Below, piece by piece: positions 28,880-37,753 of a DNA stretch of 37,992 nucleotides. Both the position numbers and the translations under genes were made by a program. Below the pieces are notes generated by a model. That model saw only the letters and a program-made list of their open reading frames with translations, did not search any database and was not told where the DNA came from. The stretch comes from Limnohabitans sp. (GTDB lineage Bacteria; Pseudomonadota; Gammaproteobacteria; Burkholderiales; Burkholderiaceae_C): assembly GCA_009693305.1 (NCBI GenBank), contig SHXN01000002.1:1-37992 (forward strand). The letters run 5' to 3'. Position 1 is the stretch's first letter; the number at the start of each line of letters is the position of its first letter.

Positions 28880-29346
28880 TTAGCTCGCCGTTGGTAAAAA
28901 ACCAGCACTCTGTGGCGGGGAAAGTGTTGGTGAGAAAAGGTGTCCTACTGCACGTGTGACAGCATTGGATGCATCAAGCAGCGCGTCTTGTGACAAATGG
29001 CTGTAGCGTTGTGTAGTTTTAATTTGTGTGTGCCCAAGCAGGAGCTGAACCTCGTATAAGGTGCGACCAGAGTTGACAAGGAACGATGCAAAGGTGTGAC
29101 GCAAATCATGTATGCGTACATCAGAGAGCCCCGCCGCTTTGCGTGCCGTGTGCCATGAGTGATAAATCGACTGATACGGCTTTAATGTCTTTGGGTTGGG
29201 AAACGCCCAATCACAGTTGTAGCGGGGCATTGATTCCAACAGAGTAATCACACCATCAGACAGGGGAACATGCCGAGGCTTGCCAAGCTTGACTGTGAGA
29301 ATAGGCGCTACACCAGTAAACTGCTTCTCGATCAGGCGCGCAAAAC
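28880..29346 (-). pseudogene. Phage-type tyrosine integrase, 3' fragment only
   Basis: This is the C-terminal catalytic part of a phage integrase, about 155 residues. It keeps the beta-strand Lys region (KLGKPRHVPLSD), the His-x-x-Arg box (HDLRHTFASFLV), the LLGHTQIKTTQRYSHL motif with the nucleophile Tyr, and a Pro/Ser-rich tail. The core-binding domain and the first catalytic Arg are missing; the 5' end is cut exactly by MITE copy 3, whose inverted repeat supplies the TTG used by the track ORF (29359). It cannot be a working recombinase. It is a different lineage from the small recombinase at 2.8-3.4 kb and from XerD. Likely carried from a prophage or island elsewhere. Confidence 0.88.
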
Positions 29347-29466
29347 GGTTCTGTCGCAATAAGGATTCCCAGTTTTTCAGGAACGCTATAGGTAGTGTTT
29401 GGCATAGGAAAAATACGCTACTGGTAGTAGGTAAGATTCTTCAAAATTCCTTATTGCGACAGAACC
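29347..29466 (-). repeat. 120-bp MITE, copy 3
   Basis: The right boundary of the composite element, in direct orientation with copy 2 and identical to it. Its inner end cuts the integrase frame; its outer end meets the right target duplication in trmJ. Confidence 0.95.
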
Positions 29467-29474
29467 CTTCGTTG
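29467..29474. repeat. Target site duplication, right copy
   Basis: CTTCGTTG immediately right of MITE copy 3, matching 28685-28692. Collapsing the two copies restores the trmJ codons for Met-Arg-Asn-Glu-Asp-Val. Confidence 0.95.
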
Positions 29475-29948
29475 CGCATGCCAAAACGCTCAGAACCAAA
29501 CAAAAACGCAATACCTTCAATGGACTGCGTTTGTTGTGTCAATATTTCAAAATGTGCGCGTGGGGCCCGTGTGGGAGGACCAAAATCGCGCGGTGTCATC
29601 GCCGTTGCACATAGATGTGTAACGCCGTCTAGGGCTTCGTCCAAGGTTTCCACAATACGCGCGTTTTCAAGCACATCCAGCGCACCGCTTGATCGTTGAA
29701 TGGTTTCTTCGCGCCTTAAAACATTGAGCCAACGAGGAACCACCAACACCAAATCGTCAAAGCCCATGACTTTCATGGCGCGTGCGGTTGCACCGACATT
29801 TCCTGCGTAGCTGGTTTCAATTAAAACGAATCGGGTCTTCATGGGTCTAAAATCAGGGTTTTCTGCGTGCGCATCTTCGATCGCATTGTTTGGCTCTTCT
29901 TGCTGGAATGGCACTGCATCTTGATGCGGGGCCCCTGGCGCACAATTT

Positions 29949-30845
29949 ATGACATCCTCTGCATCCTCATCTTCCATTCATCCCATGCTCAATGTGGCCA
30001 CCAAAGCGGCGCGTGCCGCAGGTGTGATTATCAACCGAGGCGCCCTCGATGTAGAGTCAGTCCGCGTTTCACAAAAACAAGCCAATGACTTTGTCACCGA
30101 AATCGATCAAGCCTCCGAAAATGCCATCATCGATATTTTGCTCAATGCTTATCCTGATCATGGCATATTAGCCGAAGAGTCTGGATCAACGCATGGCAAC
30201 CCCAATGCAGATCATATTTGGATCATTGATCCGCTTGATGGAACCACCAACTTTATTCACGGATTTCCTTTTTATTGCGTCAGTATCGCGTTGCAAGTGC
30301 GTGGCAAATTCGAACAAGCGGTGGTCTATGACCCCAATCGCAATGATTTATTCACATCGACCAAAGGGCGCGGTGCGTTCATGAACGATCGACGTTTGCG
30401 TGTGAGCAAACGCATTCGCTTAAGCGACGCACTTATTTCAACTGGATTTCCATTCCGACCTGATGATGATTTTGCAAATTATTTACAACTCATGTCGGAA
30501 GTCATGCAACGCACAAAGGGTTTGCGCAGACCGGGTGCGGCGGCCTTGGATTTGGCTTATGTGGCCGCTGGTTTTTGTGATGGATTTTTTGAAACAGGTT
30601 TATCGCCATGGGATATGGCCGCTGGCGCCTTGTTAGTGACTGAAGCAGGTGGATTGATAGGCAACTTCACGGGTGAGTCCAATTTTTTGGAACAGCGCGA
30701 ATGCTTGGCAGGCAACCCAAAAATTTATGCGCAATTGGTCACTGTTTTACAAAAATATTCCAAGTTTGCAAGCGTTCAAGAAAAAGAACAAGCCACCAAG
30801 GCTATTTCTGAATTGCAAAAAACGCTTCGCATCAACAAACCTTAA
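29949..30845 (+). CDS. suhB: Inositol monophosphatase family protein (SuhB-like)
   Basis: A 298-aa Mg-dependent phosphatase of the inositol monophosphatase family. It has the three metal-site motifs: [25 protein letters not shown] and [17 protein letters not shown]. In proteobacteria SuhB also acts in rRNA transcription antitermination with Nus factors. The ATG at 29949 is used in the track; the ATG at 29985 ([13 protein letters not shown]) is the alternative and closer to the usual start. It is divergent from trmJ, with 106 bp between start codons, and is followed by mutS after 5 bp, so suhB and mutS are probably co-transcribed. Confidence 0.92.
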   Translation: MTSSASSSSIHPMLNVATKAARAAGVIINRGALDVESVRVSQKQANDFVTEIDQASENAIIDILLNAYPDHGILAEESGSTHGNPNADHIWIIDPLDGTTNFIHGFPFYCVSIALQVRGKFEQAVVYDPNRNDLFTSTKGRGAFMNDRRLRVSKRIRLSDALISTGFPFRPDDDFANYLQLMSEVMQRTKGLRRPGAAALDLAYVAAGFCDGFFETGLSPWDMAAGALLVTEAGGLIGNFTGESNFLEQRECLAGNPKIYAQLVTVLQKYSKFASVQEKEQATKAISELQKTLRINKP

Positions 30846-30850
30846 TACCG

Positions 30851-33457
30851 ATGGCGTCGTCCGTTTTATCGCAACACACGCCGATGATGGCCCAATACTG
30901 GGGCATCAAGGCTGAGTTTCCAGATACCTTGGTTTTTTATCGCATGGGCGATTTTTACGAAGTGTTTTATGACGACGCACTCAAAGCCGCACGATTATTA
31001 GACATCACACTCACACAACGCGGTCAATCGGCGGGTCAACCCGTGGTGATGGCCGGCGTTCCTTTTCATTCGGTTGATAGCTATTTATCCAAACTCATTC
31101 GCTTGGGTGAATCGGTCGCCATTTGCGAACAGGTTGGAGAAGTAGGCAGCAAAGGTCCTGTTGAAAGAAAAGTGGTGAGAGTGGTGACGCCGGGCACGCT
31201 CACCGACGCAGTATTACTCACCGATAAAAGCGAAGCTTATTTGCTGAGCGTTCATGCAAGCACTCGCGCGGCCAAAGACAATGGTTGTGGACTGGCATGG
31301 CTGAGCATGACCGAAGGCATTGTGCGATTGGCTCAATGTTCTGCTGAGCAACTACCCGCTTGGATTCATCGCATCGCACCCAATGAATTGATACACAGTC
31401 AAGATTTTCCTGATCATTTAAAAAAAATGATTCAAGGCCATCACGCCATCAGCATTCGACCCGTATGGGAATTTGATAGCGACTTGGGTCAACGCAAATT
31501 ACTTGAACAATTACACGCGGCCAGTTTATCCACCTGGCAAGCCGAAGATTTACATCAAGCGCAAGCGGCGGCGGCGGCCTTACTCACTTATGCCGAACAC
31601 ACACAGGGCAGAACCCTCACCCATGTTCAAAATTTACAAGTGGCGCGCGACGATCGCTTGATTGATTTACCAGCAACAACACGCAGAAATTTAGAGCTCA
31701 CTCAAACGCTTAAGGGCGAAGACTCGCCCACTTTGTTTTCATTAATGGACACCTGCATGACGAGCATGGGTTCGCGCGAACTCAAACGTTGGATGCTGGA
31801 GTTGCCTCGCAATCGCACCTTGCCTCAACAGCGTTTAGAGGCCATTGGCGCTTTGATCGGTGAACACGGACACGGATCATGGAAAAACATTCGCGAATCG
31901 CTCAAAGGATTTGCAGACGTGCAACGCATTGCTGCACGCATCGCTTTGCGTCAAGTCAGACCGCGTGAATTGATTGCACTGTCTTTGGCCTTGGTCAAAG
32001 CGTCTCAACTGCCGCAACACATACCCACTACTCCTTGGTTAGGCCAGATTGCACACGATTTAAAAATGCCACCCGACTGCGCACAACTGATTGCTCGCGC
32101 CATTTTGCCTGAGCCTTCCGCTTTGGTTCGCGATGGTGGTGTGATCAACCACGGTTATGACGCCGATTTAGATGAGTTGCGTGCGATACAAACCAATTGC
32201 GATGATTTTTTACTGGACCTTGAAACCCGTGAACGCGCTCGCACAGGCATTCACAACTTGCGCGTTCAATTCAATAAAGTGCATGGTTTTTATATTGAAG
32301 TCACGCACGGTCAGACCGATCGTGTGCCCGACGATTATCGACGTCGACAAACACTTAAAAATGCCGAGCGATACATCACCCCCGAGCTCAAAGCTTTTGA
32401 AGACAAGGCCTTGTCTGCGCAAGAGCGCGCATTGAATCGCGAAAAATTTTTGTTTGAACAACAGCTTGATCAATTGCAGATTTTTGTCGCTCCATTGGGT
32501 CAAGTAGCGCGTGCAGTAGCAACACTTGACACCCTATGCACGTTGGCCGAACGCGCACTGCATTTGGATTGGCATGCGCCACAATTTATAAAAACACCTT
32601 GCATTGATATCGAACAGGGACGACATCCTGTGGTCCAAGCGAGATTGGCCGAAAGTGGTGTTACATTTATTGCAAACGACACGTTGTTAGGGCATCCGCA
32701 TCGCATGCAAATCATCACAGGACCCAATATGGGTGGTAAATCCACTTACATGCGACAAGTGGCCTTGATTGTGTTGCTGGCGAGCATGGGCAGTTATGTG
32801 CCCGCCAATGCTTGCAAACTCGGGCAAATCGATGCGATTCACACGCGCATTGGCGCGGCCGATGATTTGGCCAATGCACAATCAACTTTCATGATGGAGA
32901 TGAGCGAAGGCGCGCAAATTTTGCATGCGGCAACGCCATTGAGTTTGGTGTTGATGGACGAAATCGGAAGAGGAACATCCACCTATGATGGGCTTGCTTT
33001 AGCCAGTGGTATAGCTACTTATTTACACGACAAAACACAGGCCTTTGCTTTGTTTGCAACGCATTATTTTGAATTAACCCAATTTCCTGCCCAACACAAA
33101 GGCGCAGTCAATATGCATGTGAGTGCGACTGAAAGTGGCGCAGATGTGGTGTTTTTACACAATCTGCAAGCAGGGCCTGCGAGCAAAAGTTATGGCGTTG
33201 CGGTTGCGCGTTTGGCAGGCATGCCATCAACAGTTTTGAATCACGCCAAACATGTGCTCGGCGCGCTCGAGTCGCAAGCGCAAGCCGCGCATTCGCAAGT
33301 CGATTTATTTGCGCCACCGCCTGCCGCCATTGATCAAGGCCCCAGCGCTATTGAAGCGCATCTCTCGTCGATTGATCCCGACGCATTAAGCCCCAGAGAA
33401 GCATTAGATGCGTTATACGCACTTAAAAAAATTCAAAACCAATCGAACAAAAATTAG
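30851..33457 (+). CDS. mutS: DNA mismatch repair protein MutS
   Basis: MutS finds mismatches and short loops and recruits MutL. The 868-aa protein has the mismatch-binding domain with the Phe-x-Glu wedge in [11 protein letters not shown], then connector, lever and clamp regions. The ATPase has a Walker [14 protein letters not shown] near residue 625, FMMEMSEGA, the Walker [16 protein letters not shown], and ATHYFELT. The C-terminal [16 protein letters not shown] helix for tetramer formation is present. It ends with TAG, the only intact gene here that clearly does, and overlaps convergent uppP by 4 bp. No visible defect, so a mutator state is not suggested from this gene. Confidence 0.98.
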   Translation: MASSVLSQHTPMMAQYWGIKAEFPDTLVFYRMGDFYEVFYDDALKAARLLDITLTQRGQSAGQPVVMAGVPFHSVDSYLSKLIRLGESVAICEQVGEVGSKGPVERKVVRVVTPGTLTDAVLLTDKSEAYLLSVHASTRAAKDNGCGLAWLSMTEGIVRLAQCSAEQLPAWIHRIAPNELIHSQDFPDHLKKMIQGHHAISIRPVWEFDSDLGQRKLLEQLHAASLSTWQAEDLHQAQAAAAALLTYAEHTQGRTLTHVQNLQVARDDRLIDLPATTRRNLELTQTLKGEDSPTLFSLMDTCMTSMGSRELKRWMLELPRNRTLPQQRLEAIGALIGEHGHGSWKNIRESLKGFADVQRIAARIALRQVRPRELIALSLALVKASQLPQHIPTTPWLGQIAHDLKMPPDCAQLIARAILPEPSALVRDGGVINHGYDADLDELRAIQTNCDDFLLDLETRERARTGIHNLRVQFNKVHGFYIEVTHGQTDRVPDDYRRRQTLKNAERYITPELKAFEDKALSAQERALNREKFLFEQQLDQLQIFVAPLGQVARAVATLDTLCTLAERALHLDWHAPQFIKTPCIDIEQGRHPVVQARLAESGVTFIANDTLLGHPHRMQIITGPNMGGKSTYMRQVALIVLLASMGSYVPANACKLGQIDAIHTRIGAADDLANAQSTFMMEMSEGAQILHAATPLSLVLMDEIGRGTSTYDGLALASGIATYLHDKTQAFALFATHYFELTQFPAQHKGAVNMHVSATESGADVVFLHNLQAGPASKSYGVAVARLAGMPSTVLNHAKHVLGALESQAQAAHSQVDLFAPPPAAIDQGPSAIEAHLSSIDPDALSPREALDALYALKKIQNQSNKN

Positions 33458-34305
33458 GCCGACCAAACCACCCAGCCCTGCCAGTGCGTGATTAAAACAA
33501 CCAAGCCAAACACAATGCGATACCAAGCAAAGGGTACAAAACTTTGAGTGGCAATGTATTTGAGCAACCAACGCACGCACAACCATGCGCTTGCAAATGA
33601 AAACAGCAACCCCACTGCAAACAACGGCAAGTCCATGATGCTAAAGAGGGCACGTTCTTTGTACAAACTATAAGCACCCGCGCCAATCAGCGTTGGAATA
33701 GCTAAATAAAAAGAAAAGTCTGTCGCAGCTTTTCTACTCAAACCCAAGAGCATGCCGCCAATAATGGTTGCACCACTGCGACTGGTGCCAGGAATCATCG
33801 CCAAACACTGAACCAATCCCACCTTTAATGCGTCGAGTGGTGACATGGATTCGACATTGAGAATGCGTGCGTGATCGTCGGGATGCTCGCCTTGTGCGGA
33901 TGTTTTGCCCCACCCTTCGACCCACAAAATCACCAATCCACCTAATATAAAAGTGCTGGCCACCACCGTGGATGTAAACAAGTGGGCTTTGATCATCTTG
34001 CCAAACAACAGCCCCAAAATCACCGCAGGAATAAAAGCAATCAACACATTGATTGCAAAACGACGCGCCAATCGTTGCGTGGGCAACTCGACAACCGTGT
34101 GATAAATTTTTTGCCAATACACGATGATAACGCCCAAGATTGCACCCGTTTGAATGGCGATATCGAAGACTTTGGCTTTTTCATCTTCAAACTCAAGCAG
34201 TGCGCCAGCCAAAATCAAATGTCCCGTTGAAGAGATCGGCAAGAACTCCGTCAGTCCTTCCACAATACCCATGACGGCCGCTTTTAATAACAAAATCCAA
34301 TCCAC
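33454..34305 (-). CDS. uppP: Undecaprenyl-diphosphatase (BacA/UppP)
   Basis: UppP is an integral membrane phosphatase that recycles undecaprenyl pyrophosphate, the lipid carrier of peptidoglycan and O-antigen synthesis; high levels give bacitracin resistance. The 283-aa protein has about eight membrane segments and both signature motifs: [16 protein letters not shown] near the N-terminus and [17 protein letters not shown] near residue 175. The start is a GTG at 34305 with a strong AAGGAG site. It overlaps the end of mutS by 4 bp and is divergent from glnS, with 82 bp between. Confidence 0.96.
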   Translation of the reverse strand: MDWILLLKAAVMGIVEGLTEFLPISSTGHLILAGALLEFEDEKAKVFDIAIQTGAILGVIIVYWQKIYHTVVELPTQRLARRFAINVLIAFIPAVILGLLFGKMIKAHLFTSTVVASTFILGGLVILWVEGWGKTSAQGEHPDDHARILNVESMSPLDALKVGLVQCLAMIPGTSRSGATIIGGMLLGLSRKAATDFSFYLAIPTLIGAGAYSLYKERALFSIMDLPLFAVGLLFSFASAWLCVRWLLKYIATQSFVPFAWYRIVFGLVVLITHWQGWVVWSA

Positions 34306-34387
34306 AAAATCTCCTTTTAATCACAACATTATCCATCGGACTCCAAGAAGACTGCAAAAGTTGTAAGATAGGCCCTAAAATAGCCGG

Positions 34388-36187
34388 ATGAGCTCACCTT
34401 ACGATGAAAACAAAGAAAGCGCCAAGCCCAGTCATTTTTTGCGTCAAGTCATTGAAAACGATCTGACTCAAAAAACCTACGCAACCCGAAAATGGGGCGG
34501 CTCTCCTGGTAACGCCGAGCACCACCAACAAGGTTCGGTTGACGTCGCAAAAATTCGCACGCGTTTTCCGCCAGAGCCTAACGGCTATTTACACATCGGC
34601 CACGCAAAAAGTATTTGTATCAATTTTGGATTGGCGCGCGACTATGGTGGCGTTTGTCATTTACGACTCGATGACACCAATCCTGAAAAAGAAGACACCG
34701 AATATGTGAATGCCATTATTGATGCGGTGCATTGGATGGGTTTTGAGTGGCAATCCAACTTTAATAACCAAGCCACCGAACATCTCTATCACGCCAGCGA
34801 TTATTTTGATTTTATGTATGAGGCTGCCGAATATCTGATTGAAGCGGGACACGCTTATGTGGATGAACAAAGCGCCGATGAAATGCGAATCAATCGCGGC
34901 GACTTCAGTACACCCGGAAAAAACAGTCTGTTTAGAAACAAAACGCCAACTGAACATTTGGCGCGCTTTCGTGAAATGCGCGACGGAAAATTAGTCGAAG
35001 GCTCTGCAGTTTTGCGTGCCAAGATCGACATGGGCTCGCCAAATATCAATTTGCGTGACCCTGCGATTTATCGCATTCGATTTGCTACACACCACAACAC
35101 AGGTGACAAATGGTGCATCTACCCGATGTATACATTCGCTCATCCCATCGAAGACGCACTCGAACAAATCACGCACAGTATTTGCACGCTTGAATTTGAA
35201 GATCAACGACCCTTTTATGATTGGTTGCTGCAACGTTTGATCGAAGGAAAACTTCTGAGCGCACCACCACCGCGTCAGTATGAATTTTCGCGACTCAATC
35301 TCACTTATGTCATCACCAGCAAAAGAAAATTAGCCCAGCTGGTAACAGAAAAAAAAGTCGGTGGATGGGACGACCCCCGAATGCCAACCATTGTGGGACT
35401 GCGGCGGCGTGGCTATACCCCACAAAGCTTGCAATTGTTTGCCGAACGCATTGGTGTCACCAAAAGCGATAGTTGGATCGACTACAGCACACTAGAGACA
35501 TGTTTGCGAGAAGACTTAGATCCTAAGGCTGCTCGCGCCATGGTGGTTTTGGACCCCGTCAAGTTGGTCATCACCAATTGGAAAACCTTGCACGGCGTCG
35601 ATGCATTGGATGCGTGCCAAGCACCTATTCATCCACACATTCCAGAATTGGGCAAGCGACAATTTCATTTTGGAAAAACTTTGTGGATTGAACGATCAGA
35701 TTACGAAGAGACGCCACAAAAAGGATTTTTTAGATTGTTTCCGGGCAATCGCGTGCGTCTCAAATACGGTCACGTGATTGAATGCAAAGGCGCCAGATAC
35801 GACGCCAAAGAACAACTGCAAGAAGTTCATGCCGAACTCATCGCCGATACCAAAAGCGGCACACCTGGATCGGACAGCGTCAAAGTCAAAGGCGTGATTA
35901 CATGGGTGAGCACACACGATGCAGTGGCTTGCGAAGTGCGCTTGTACGATCGCTTATTTCAAGATGCGCAACCCGATGCGGGCGGTAAAGATTTTTTAAG
36001 CTGTTTAAACCCCAATAGCTTGCAAGTGGCTCAAGCATGGATGGAACCTTCTTTGGCCAAGACTCAAACAGGTCAACATTTTCAATTTGAAAGACACGGC
36101 TATTTTGTTGCCGATGCACACGATCACACATCCACTAAAGCCGTATTTAATAAAGCAGTAGGGCTCAAAGACAGTTGGAGCAAGTAA
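34388..36187 (+). CDS. glnS: Glutaminyl-tRNA synthetase
   Basis: GlnRS charges tRNA-Gln with glutamine. The 599-aa class I synthetase has the HIGH-type motif in PPEPNGYLHIGHAKS, the tRNA acceptor-binding LRLDDTNPEKED, the KMSKS-type loop as VITSKRKLAQLV, then PRMPTIVGLRRRGY and the C-terminal beta-barrels that read the anticodon. The N-terminal extension of about 55 residues before PPEPNG is longer than in E. coli, as seen in other betaproteobacteria. It is divergent from uppP. Presence of GlnRS means that tRNA-Gln does not depend on amidotransferase. Confidence 0.97.
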   Translation: MSSPYDENKESAKPSHFLRQVIENDLTQKTYATRKWGGSPGNAEHHQQGSVDVAKIRTRFPPEPNGYLHIGHAKSICINFGLARDYGGVCHLRLDDTNPEKEDTEYVNAIIDAVHWMGFEWQSNFNNQATEHLYHASDYFDFMYEAAEYLIEAGHAYVDEQSADEMRINRGDFSTPGKNSLFRNKTPTEHLARFREMRDGKLVEGSAVLRAKIDMGSPNINLRDPAIYRIRFATHHNTGDKWCIYPMYTFAHPIEDALEQITHSICTLEFEDQRPFYDWLLQRLIEGKLLSAPPPRQYEFSRLNLTYVITSKRKLAQLVTEKKVGGWDDPRMPTIVGLRRRGYTPQSLQLFAERIGVTKSDSWIDYSTLETCLREDLDPKAARAMVVLDPVKLVITNWKTLHGVDALDACQAPIHPHIPELGKRQFHFGKTLWIERSDYEETPQKGFFRLFPGNRVRLKYGHVIECKGARYDAKEQLQEVHAELIADTKSGTPGSDSVKVKGVITWVSTHDAVACEVRLYDRLFQDAQPDAGGKDFLSCLNPNSLQVAQAWMEPSLAKTQTGQHFQFERHGYFVADAHDHTSTKAVFNKAVGLKDSWSK

Positions 36188-36228
36188 GTCTCTCTCTCTT
36201 TTATTTTTAAACCAACCACGGAGGTTCT

Positions 36229-36375
36229 ATGGCCAAAGGTGAACAACGCAGTAACAAAATGACGAAGAAGCCCAAAAAGGATATGTCCGCTCCAAAAACA
36301 TCGACATCGGATCGTCCCATGCCTCCCATGACGTTTGTTGCACCACGCGGCAAACTCAAAAACAAACCCGATTAA
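36229..36375 (+). CDS. Small basic protein of 48 aa, unknown function
   Basis: This gene is missing from the ORF track because of its length. It has a very good ribosome-binding site (GGAGG, five bases before the ATG) and 48 codons ending in TAA. The protein is rich in Lys, Pro and Met: a Lys-rich N-terminal half (MAKGEQRSNKMTKKPKKD), a Ser/Thr linker, then MPPMTFVAPRGKLKNK. It is likely disordered and may bind nucleic acid or ribosomes, but that is only from charge. It lies 41 bp after glnS and just before the epimerase gene on the same strand. Confidence 0.75.
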   Translation: MAKGEQRSNKMTKKPKKDMSAPKTSTSDRPMPPMTFVAPRGKLKNKPD

Positions 36376-36395
36376 ATTCAACGCAAGTGTGGCCT

Positions 36396-37226
36396 ATGCC
36401 CCAAGAAATTTTTAACGGCCAAATTTGCGAACGCATTGCCTTGTCAGCAAACGATCAAGTATTGGTTTGCCAACAAGGCGTGCATGTCGTGTCTTGGATT
36501 GCAAATGGTCAAGAAAGATTGTTTTTAAGCTCGCGCAATCATTGGGACGGTCATTCGACCATTCGTGGCGGCATACCCATTTGCTTTCCCCAATTCAATA
36601 TGCGTGGTCCTTTGGTCAAACACGGCTTTGCACGAAATTTGCCTTGGCAGTTGGGCGCAAGTGTTCCAACGGCAGATGCGATTGAACAAACATTTGTTCT
36701 TCAAAATTCAGATGAATCCCAAACGAATTGGAATCAATTGTTTGAAGCAAACCTCACGATTGAATTAAAACAAGGTCAACTCAATATTCAGTTGTCAGTG
36801 ATCAATTCAGATTTCAAGCCTTTGTTGTTTACTGGCGCTATGCATACTTACTTTAAAGTTGCAAACATCGATCAAACACAACTGACTGGTCTCAAAGATC
36901 AATCTGAATGGGACTCACTCACCGACGTCACATCCAAGGCCAATGAGGTGTTGGTTTTTAAAAGCGAATTTGATCGCGTCTATCAATCCATTCAAACACC
37001 ACTGCACCTGCAAGACGGTCAACAACATTTAATGATTGAGCAAAGCAACACTTGGCAAAACACAGTGGTATGGAATCCTGGCAGCGTCAAATGCGCACAG
37101 CTTGCTGATATGCCGCCTGATGGATACAAACACATGTTGTGCGTAGAAGCCGCGCAAGTTTTTAATCCGATTGAAGTTTTGCCAGGAGATACTTGGCAAG
37201 GATGGCAACGAATAAGCGTTGCCTAA
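36396..37226 (+). CDS. D-hexose-6-phosphate mutarotase (YeaD-like aldose 1-epimerase)
   Basis: A 276-aa protein of the aldose 1-epimerase superfamily, YeaD group, which interconverts anomers of hexose 6-phosphates. The sugar-binding Arg and catalytic His are visible in IRGGIPICFPQF and VKHGFARNLPW, the second His in GAMHTYFKV and a late Glu in HMLCVEAAQV. The track starts at a GTG (36387); the ATG at 36396 (MPQEIFNGQ) is equally possible and preferred here, although neither has a strong site. It follows the 48-aa gene and converges with the DUF1178 gene after 5 bp. Confidence 0.9.
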   Translation: MPQEIFNGQICERIALSANDQVLVCQQGVHVVSWIANGQERLFLSSRNHWDGHSTIRGGIPICFPQFNMRGPLVKHGFARNLPWQLGASVPTADAIEQTFVLQNSDESQTNWNQLFEANLTIELKQGQLNIQLSVINSDFKPLLFTGAMHTYFKVANIDQTQLTGLKDQSEWDSLTDVTSKANEVLVFKSEFDRVYQSIQTPLHLQDGQQHLMIEQSNTWQNTVVWNPGSVKCAQLADMPPDGYKHMLCVEAAQVFNPIEVLPGDTWQGWQRISVA

Positions 37227-37231
37227 AATAT

Positions 37232-37732
37232 TTAGTGGACCGAACCCTTCATTGTGGCGGCGGCTAAATCAAGCGGCACCACTGCAATACCTTCATCGAT
37301 CAGCTCTTGTCTTTCTTTGGCGGTAGCAATGCCGCGGATGCCACGCTCTTCGGATTCGCCGTAATGAATTTTGCGCGCTTCTTCTGCAAATTGGTGGCCC
37401 ACATCTTCTGTTGTGCTCATCACTTGCGCCATCACTTGCATCCAAGCGGCTTGCAACTGCTCAGAGTTGATACTGGCCACCGCTTGGTTTTCTTTGACCG
37501 CAACAGTGTCGACAGGTGCGGTTGTTTGGGTCTCTTGCGCAACTGCTTTAGCCTCGCCCCGAGAAGAAGTGAGATTGAGTCGTGGCGCGCTGAGTAGCTT
37601 TGTAATTTGTGAGTTGCCACAGACGGGGCAAGCAATCAAAGAGCGGCTATTTTGGCTTTGAAAATCGTCTTCCGAAGCAAACCATCCCTCAAAACTATGA
37701 AGGTGTGCGCATTGGAGATCAAGAACTTTCAT
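37232..37732 (-). CDS. DUF1178 family protein
   Basis: A 166-aa protein of the DUF1178 family found in many proteobacteria. The N-terminus has the family start MKVLDLQCAHLHSFEGWFASEDDFQSQ, with Cys and His, then a CPVCGNSQITKLLSAPRLN zinc-ribbon-like segment. The C-terminal half is helical with a GIRGIATAKERQELIDEGI segment near the end. The function is unknown. It lies 21 bp after the broken NUDIX gene on the same strand, a pairing that is common in Burkholderiales, so they probably form an operon. Confidence 0.9.
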   Translation of the reverse strand: MKVLDLQCAHLHSFEGWFASEDDFQSQNSRSLIACPVCGNSQITKLLSAPRLNLTSSRGEAKAVAQETQTTAPVDTVAVKENQAVASINSEQLQAAWMQVMAQVMSTTEDVGHQFAEEARKIHYGESEERGIRGIATAKERQELIDEGIAVVPLDLAAATMKGSVH

Positions 37733-37753
37733 GGCTCTATTATGGCAAAGTGC

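Larger units (their letters stand above)
28693..29466. mobile_element. 774-bp composite element: two direct MITE copies around an integrase fragment
   Basis: The unit has MITE copy 2 (28693-28812), a 534-bp passenger (28813-29346) and MITE copy 3 (29347-29466), both MITEs in the same orientation. The outer flanks are a perfect 8-bp repeat, while the inner flanks (TTAATATT and CGCAAAAC) do not match. Thus the whole 774 bp entered trmJ as one unit, or a passenger joined a resident MITE. There is no transposase, so movement needs a helper acting in trans. Ends starting GGTTCTGTCGCAA with 8-bp duplications recall the IS6 and IS1595 families; this family link is an inference. Confidence 0.88.
28332..29842 (-). 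pseudogene. trmJ: TrmJ tRNA (Cm32/Um32) methyltransferase, disrupted by an insertion
   Basis: TrmJ is a SPOUT 2'-O-methyltransferase acting on position 32 of several tRNAs. Reading from the ATG at 29842 (MKTRFVLIETSYAGNVG), the N-terminal part runs through the GATARAMKVMGF core to the SAM-knot motif FGSERFGMRNE; the C-terminal part resumes with DVYWCHVALSIPTNPKYG and SLNLAAAVQLIAYEW. Between them lies a 774-bp insertion with an 8-bp direct repeat. Excising insertion plus one repeat leaves 729 bp, an exact open frame of 242 codons. The break is within the trefoil knot, so both fragments should be inactive. The track ORF at 28332-28751 begins with an ATG inside the MITE. Confidence 0.95.

Noticed and set aside
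29280-29699. Plus-strand ORFs of 139 and 84 aa running through the MITEs (28605-28859, 29280-29699)
   Set aside because: They are shadows of trmJ and integrase joined by a stop-free MITE frame, and they resemble no independent protein.
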